A DNA stretch of 6,412 nt from Desulfobacterales bacterium (GTDB lineage: Bacteria > Desulfobacterota > Desulfobacteria > Desulfobacterales > C00003060): the NCBI GenBank assembly GCA_030668505.1, contig DAOUTV010000107.1:1-6412 (forward strand), given 5' to 3'. The position numbers and the translations under genes are program-made. Below, one piece after another: positions 5,106 through 6,412 of this stretch (position 1 is its first letter; each line of letters opens with the position of its first letter). Under the pieces are notes generated by a model, which worked only from the letters and a program-made list of their open reading frames with translations, did no database searches and had not been told where the DNA came from.

Positions 5106-6200
5106 TCACGTTTCGTTGATAAAGGCCTCGGTCATCCGATAGGCTTCATCATCGGTGTATTGCCGGGGCGGGTGTTTCATGAAATAGGCTGACGGTCCGT
5201 ACAGGACGCCACCCTCACTCCGATCCAGCGCCAGCTTGCCACAACGGATAGCGTCAATGACAACACCGGCGGAATTAGGAGAATCCTCCACCGAAAGGCG
5301 CAACTCCAGGTTCATGGACACGTCCCCGAACAGCTTGCCCTCCATGCGAATAAAGCATACCTTGTTATCCTTTTGCCAGGCCACATAGTCGCTGGGCCCA
5401 ATGTGGATATTTTCGTCATCCAGCCGTTTGGCCGCAACCGACTGGACAGCCTCTGTTTTCGACTCTTTTTTGGACAGAAGACGGATGCGATTGAGCATAT
5501 TTAGGAAATCGGTGTTGCCACCCGTATTGAGCTGGTAGGTGCGCTCCAGCTTGACACCCCTTTTCTTGAATAGATCGGTCAGGGTCCGATGCGTTATGGT
5601 GGCTCCGAGCTGGGCCTTGATGTCGTCGCCAATGATGGGGATGTTCTTCTCCTCGAAACGTTTGGCCCAGGCAGGATCGCTGGCAATAAATACAGGCATG
5701 TTATTTACAAAGGCAACCCCTGCCCCAAGGGCGCACTCCGCATAGAACCGGGTGGCCTCCTCAGATCCGACCGGAAGGTAGTTCAGCAGAATCTCTGTTT
5801 CGGATTCCTTGAGAACCCGGACAACTTCTCCCATGTCAGGTTCCGGCTCATCAGCCAGGACAAAGGTGTATTTGTCGTCGTAGTCCCGCATATGTTCGGA
5901 GAAACCGTCCAGAATCTTCCCCATCCGCACAGTGGCGCCGATTTTCGGAACATCCTTGTAAAATACCGTGGTGCAATTGGGTTCAGCAAAGATGGCCTCG
6001 GCTGTGTCCTTGCCGACTTTTCGGTTGTCGATGTCAAACGCAGACACCACCTCGATGTCGAAGGGCTTGTATCCGCCTATGTCCCAATGCATCAGACCTA
6101 TGGCGTCTTCGCTATCCTTGTGCCTGTAATAATTGATTCCCTGAACCAATGAACTGGCGCAATTCCCTACTCCAACAATACCGATCCGAATGTTTTGCAT
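5106..6200 (-). CDS. ino1: Myo-inositol-1-phosphate synthase (bacterial/archaeal short type)
   Basis: This enzyme converts glucose-6-phosphate to 1L-myo-inositol-1-phosphate using bound NAD. The protein has 364 residues, like the short prokaryotic form (about 360-390) and unlike the eukaryotic enzyme of over 500. Family signatures include the NAD loop IGIVGVGNCASSLVQG (6-21), LLNYLPVGSEEATRFYAECA (138-157), NNMPVFIASDP (166-176), the catalytic region IIGDDIKAQLGATITHR (189-205), LNTGGNTDFLNML (224-236), LSKKESKT (242-249) and SDYVAWQKDNK (270-280). The ATG at 6200 is chosen because AAGGAG, which lies 11 bases ahead of it, would fall inside the coding part if the GTG at 6224 were used. It is the first gene of the minus-strand operon and supplies the substrate for the next enzyme. 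No frame damage is seen. Confidence 0.95.
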   Translation of the reverse strand: MQNIRIGIVGVGNCASSLVQGINYYRHKDSEDAIGLMHWDIGGYKPFDIEVVSAFDIDNRKVGKDTAEAIFAEPNCTTVFYKDVPKIGATVRMGKILDGFSEHMRDYDDKYTFVLADEPEPDMGEVVRVLKESETEILLNYLPVGSEEATRFYAECALGAGVAFVNNMPVFIASDPAWAKRFEEKNIPIIGDDIKAQLGATITHRTLTDLFKKRGVKLERTYQLNTGGNTDFLNMLNRIRLLSKKESKTEAVQSVAAKRLDDENIHIGPSDYVAWQKDNKVCFIRMEGKLFGDVSMNLELRLSVEDSPNSAGVVIDAIRCGKLALDRSEGGVLYGPSAYFMKHPPRQYTDDEAYRMTEAFINET

Positions 6201-6281
6201 CAGTTGTTTATCTCCTTTTTTCACATCATGAGATCCGTGCAGACTTCACGAACATAACAGATTAATATTTTTGGAGCTGTG

Positions 6282-6308
6282 CGGTTAGCATTCACCGTGT
6301 TTTGTCAA
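6282..6308 (-). promoter_or_regulatory. Weak candidate promoter for the inositol operon
   Basis: On the minus strand, TTGACA (6308-6303) is a perfect -35, but the best -10 is TAACCG (6287-6282) at a short 15-base spacing. The -35 lies about 100 bases before the synthase ATG. The AT-rich stretch at 6261-6271 offers other -10 words without a matching -35. The evidence is weak. Confidence 0.25.
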
Positions 6309-6334
6309 TGAGTTGATGGTTATGAGGGAGACGT

Positions 6335-6395
6335 CGTAGGGGCGGCTTTACGCCGCCCGCCAAATCGATTCGGGCGAGGTAAACTCGCCCCTACG
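6335..6395. repeat. REP-like double-hairpin repeat
   Basis: The outer arms CGTAGGGGCG (6335-6344) and CGCCCCTACG (6386-6395) are perfect inverted copies. Inside are two competing hairpins: GGGCGGC-tttac-GCCGCCC (6340-6358) and GGGCGAG-gtaaa-CTCGCCC (6372-6390), separated by CAAATCGATT. The segment is GC-rich compared with its flanks and lies 135 bases upstream of the inositol-phosphate synthase start. It has the architecture of a scattered REP/BIME-type element. No T-run follows either stem, so a terminator is less likely, though it could block transcription entering the operon. Confidence 0.6.
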
Positions 6396-6412
6396 GGAAC
6401 CCGCCGATCAGA

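Overview
The window looks like a chromosomal piece of a Gram-negative bacterium, most plausibly a member of the Desulfobacterota (former Deltaproteobacteria). That guess rests on the small orphan genes, the kind of AT-rich intergenic repeats (degenerate 'catccagtatc' and 'attcggattt' motifs) and the REP-like palindromes. It is recalled pattern knowledge, not a database match.

Layout. The left edge (1-129, minus strand) holds the start of an RRM-type RNA-binding protein. Next, also on the minus strand, is a slipin/stomatin-like SPFH membrane protein (285-1049) with a good promoter about 170 bases upstream of its start. The middle (about 1240-2810) is gene-poor and repeat-rich. It contains two small plus-strand genes of unknown function (1671-1946 and 2448-2690), a REP-like palindrome that seems split by a short insertion, a cluster of 'gatactggat' repeats, and a 178-base imperfect palindrome ending 7 bases before the ribosome binding site of the second small gene.

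The right half (2807-6200) is one minus-strand gene train, read right to left. It runs inositol-1-phosphate synthase, then a bifunctional inositol-phosphate cytidylyltransferase/CDP-alcohol phosphotransferase, then an HD-domain hydrolase, a possible 37-residue ORF, and a small Cys-rich protein. Spacing is tight: 13 bases, a 23-base overlap, 14 bases, then 27 or 57 bases. The first two enzymes take glucose-6-phosphate to inositol-1-phosphate, to CDP-inositol, and on to a phosphodiester product. In hyperthermophiles this is the route to phosphorylated di-myo-inositol-phosphate (DIP). The HD hydrolase is placed where a dephosphorylation step would be needed, which makes it the most interesting functional prediction here. 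The right end (6335-6395) carries a double-hairpin repeat upstream of the operon.
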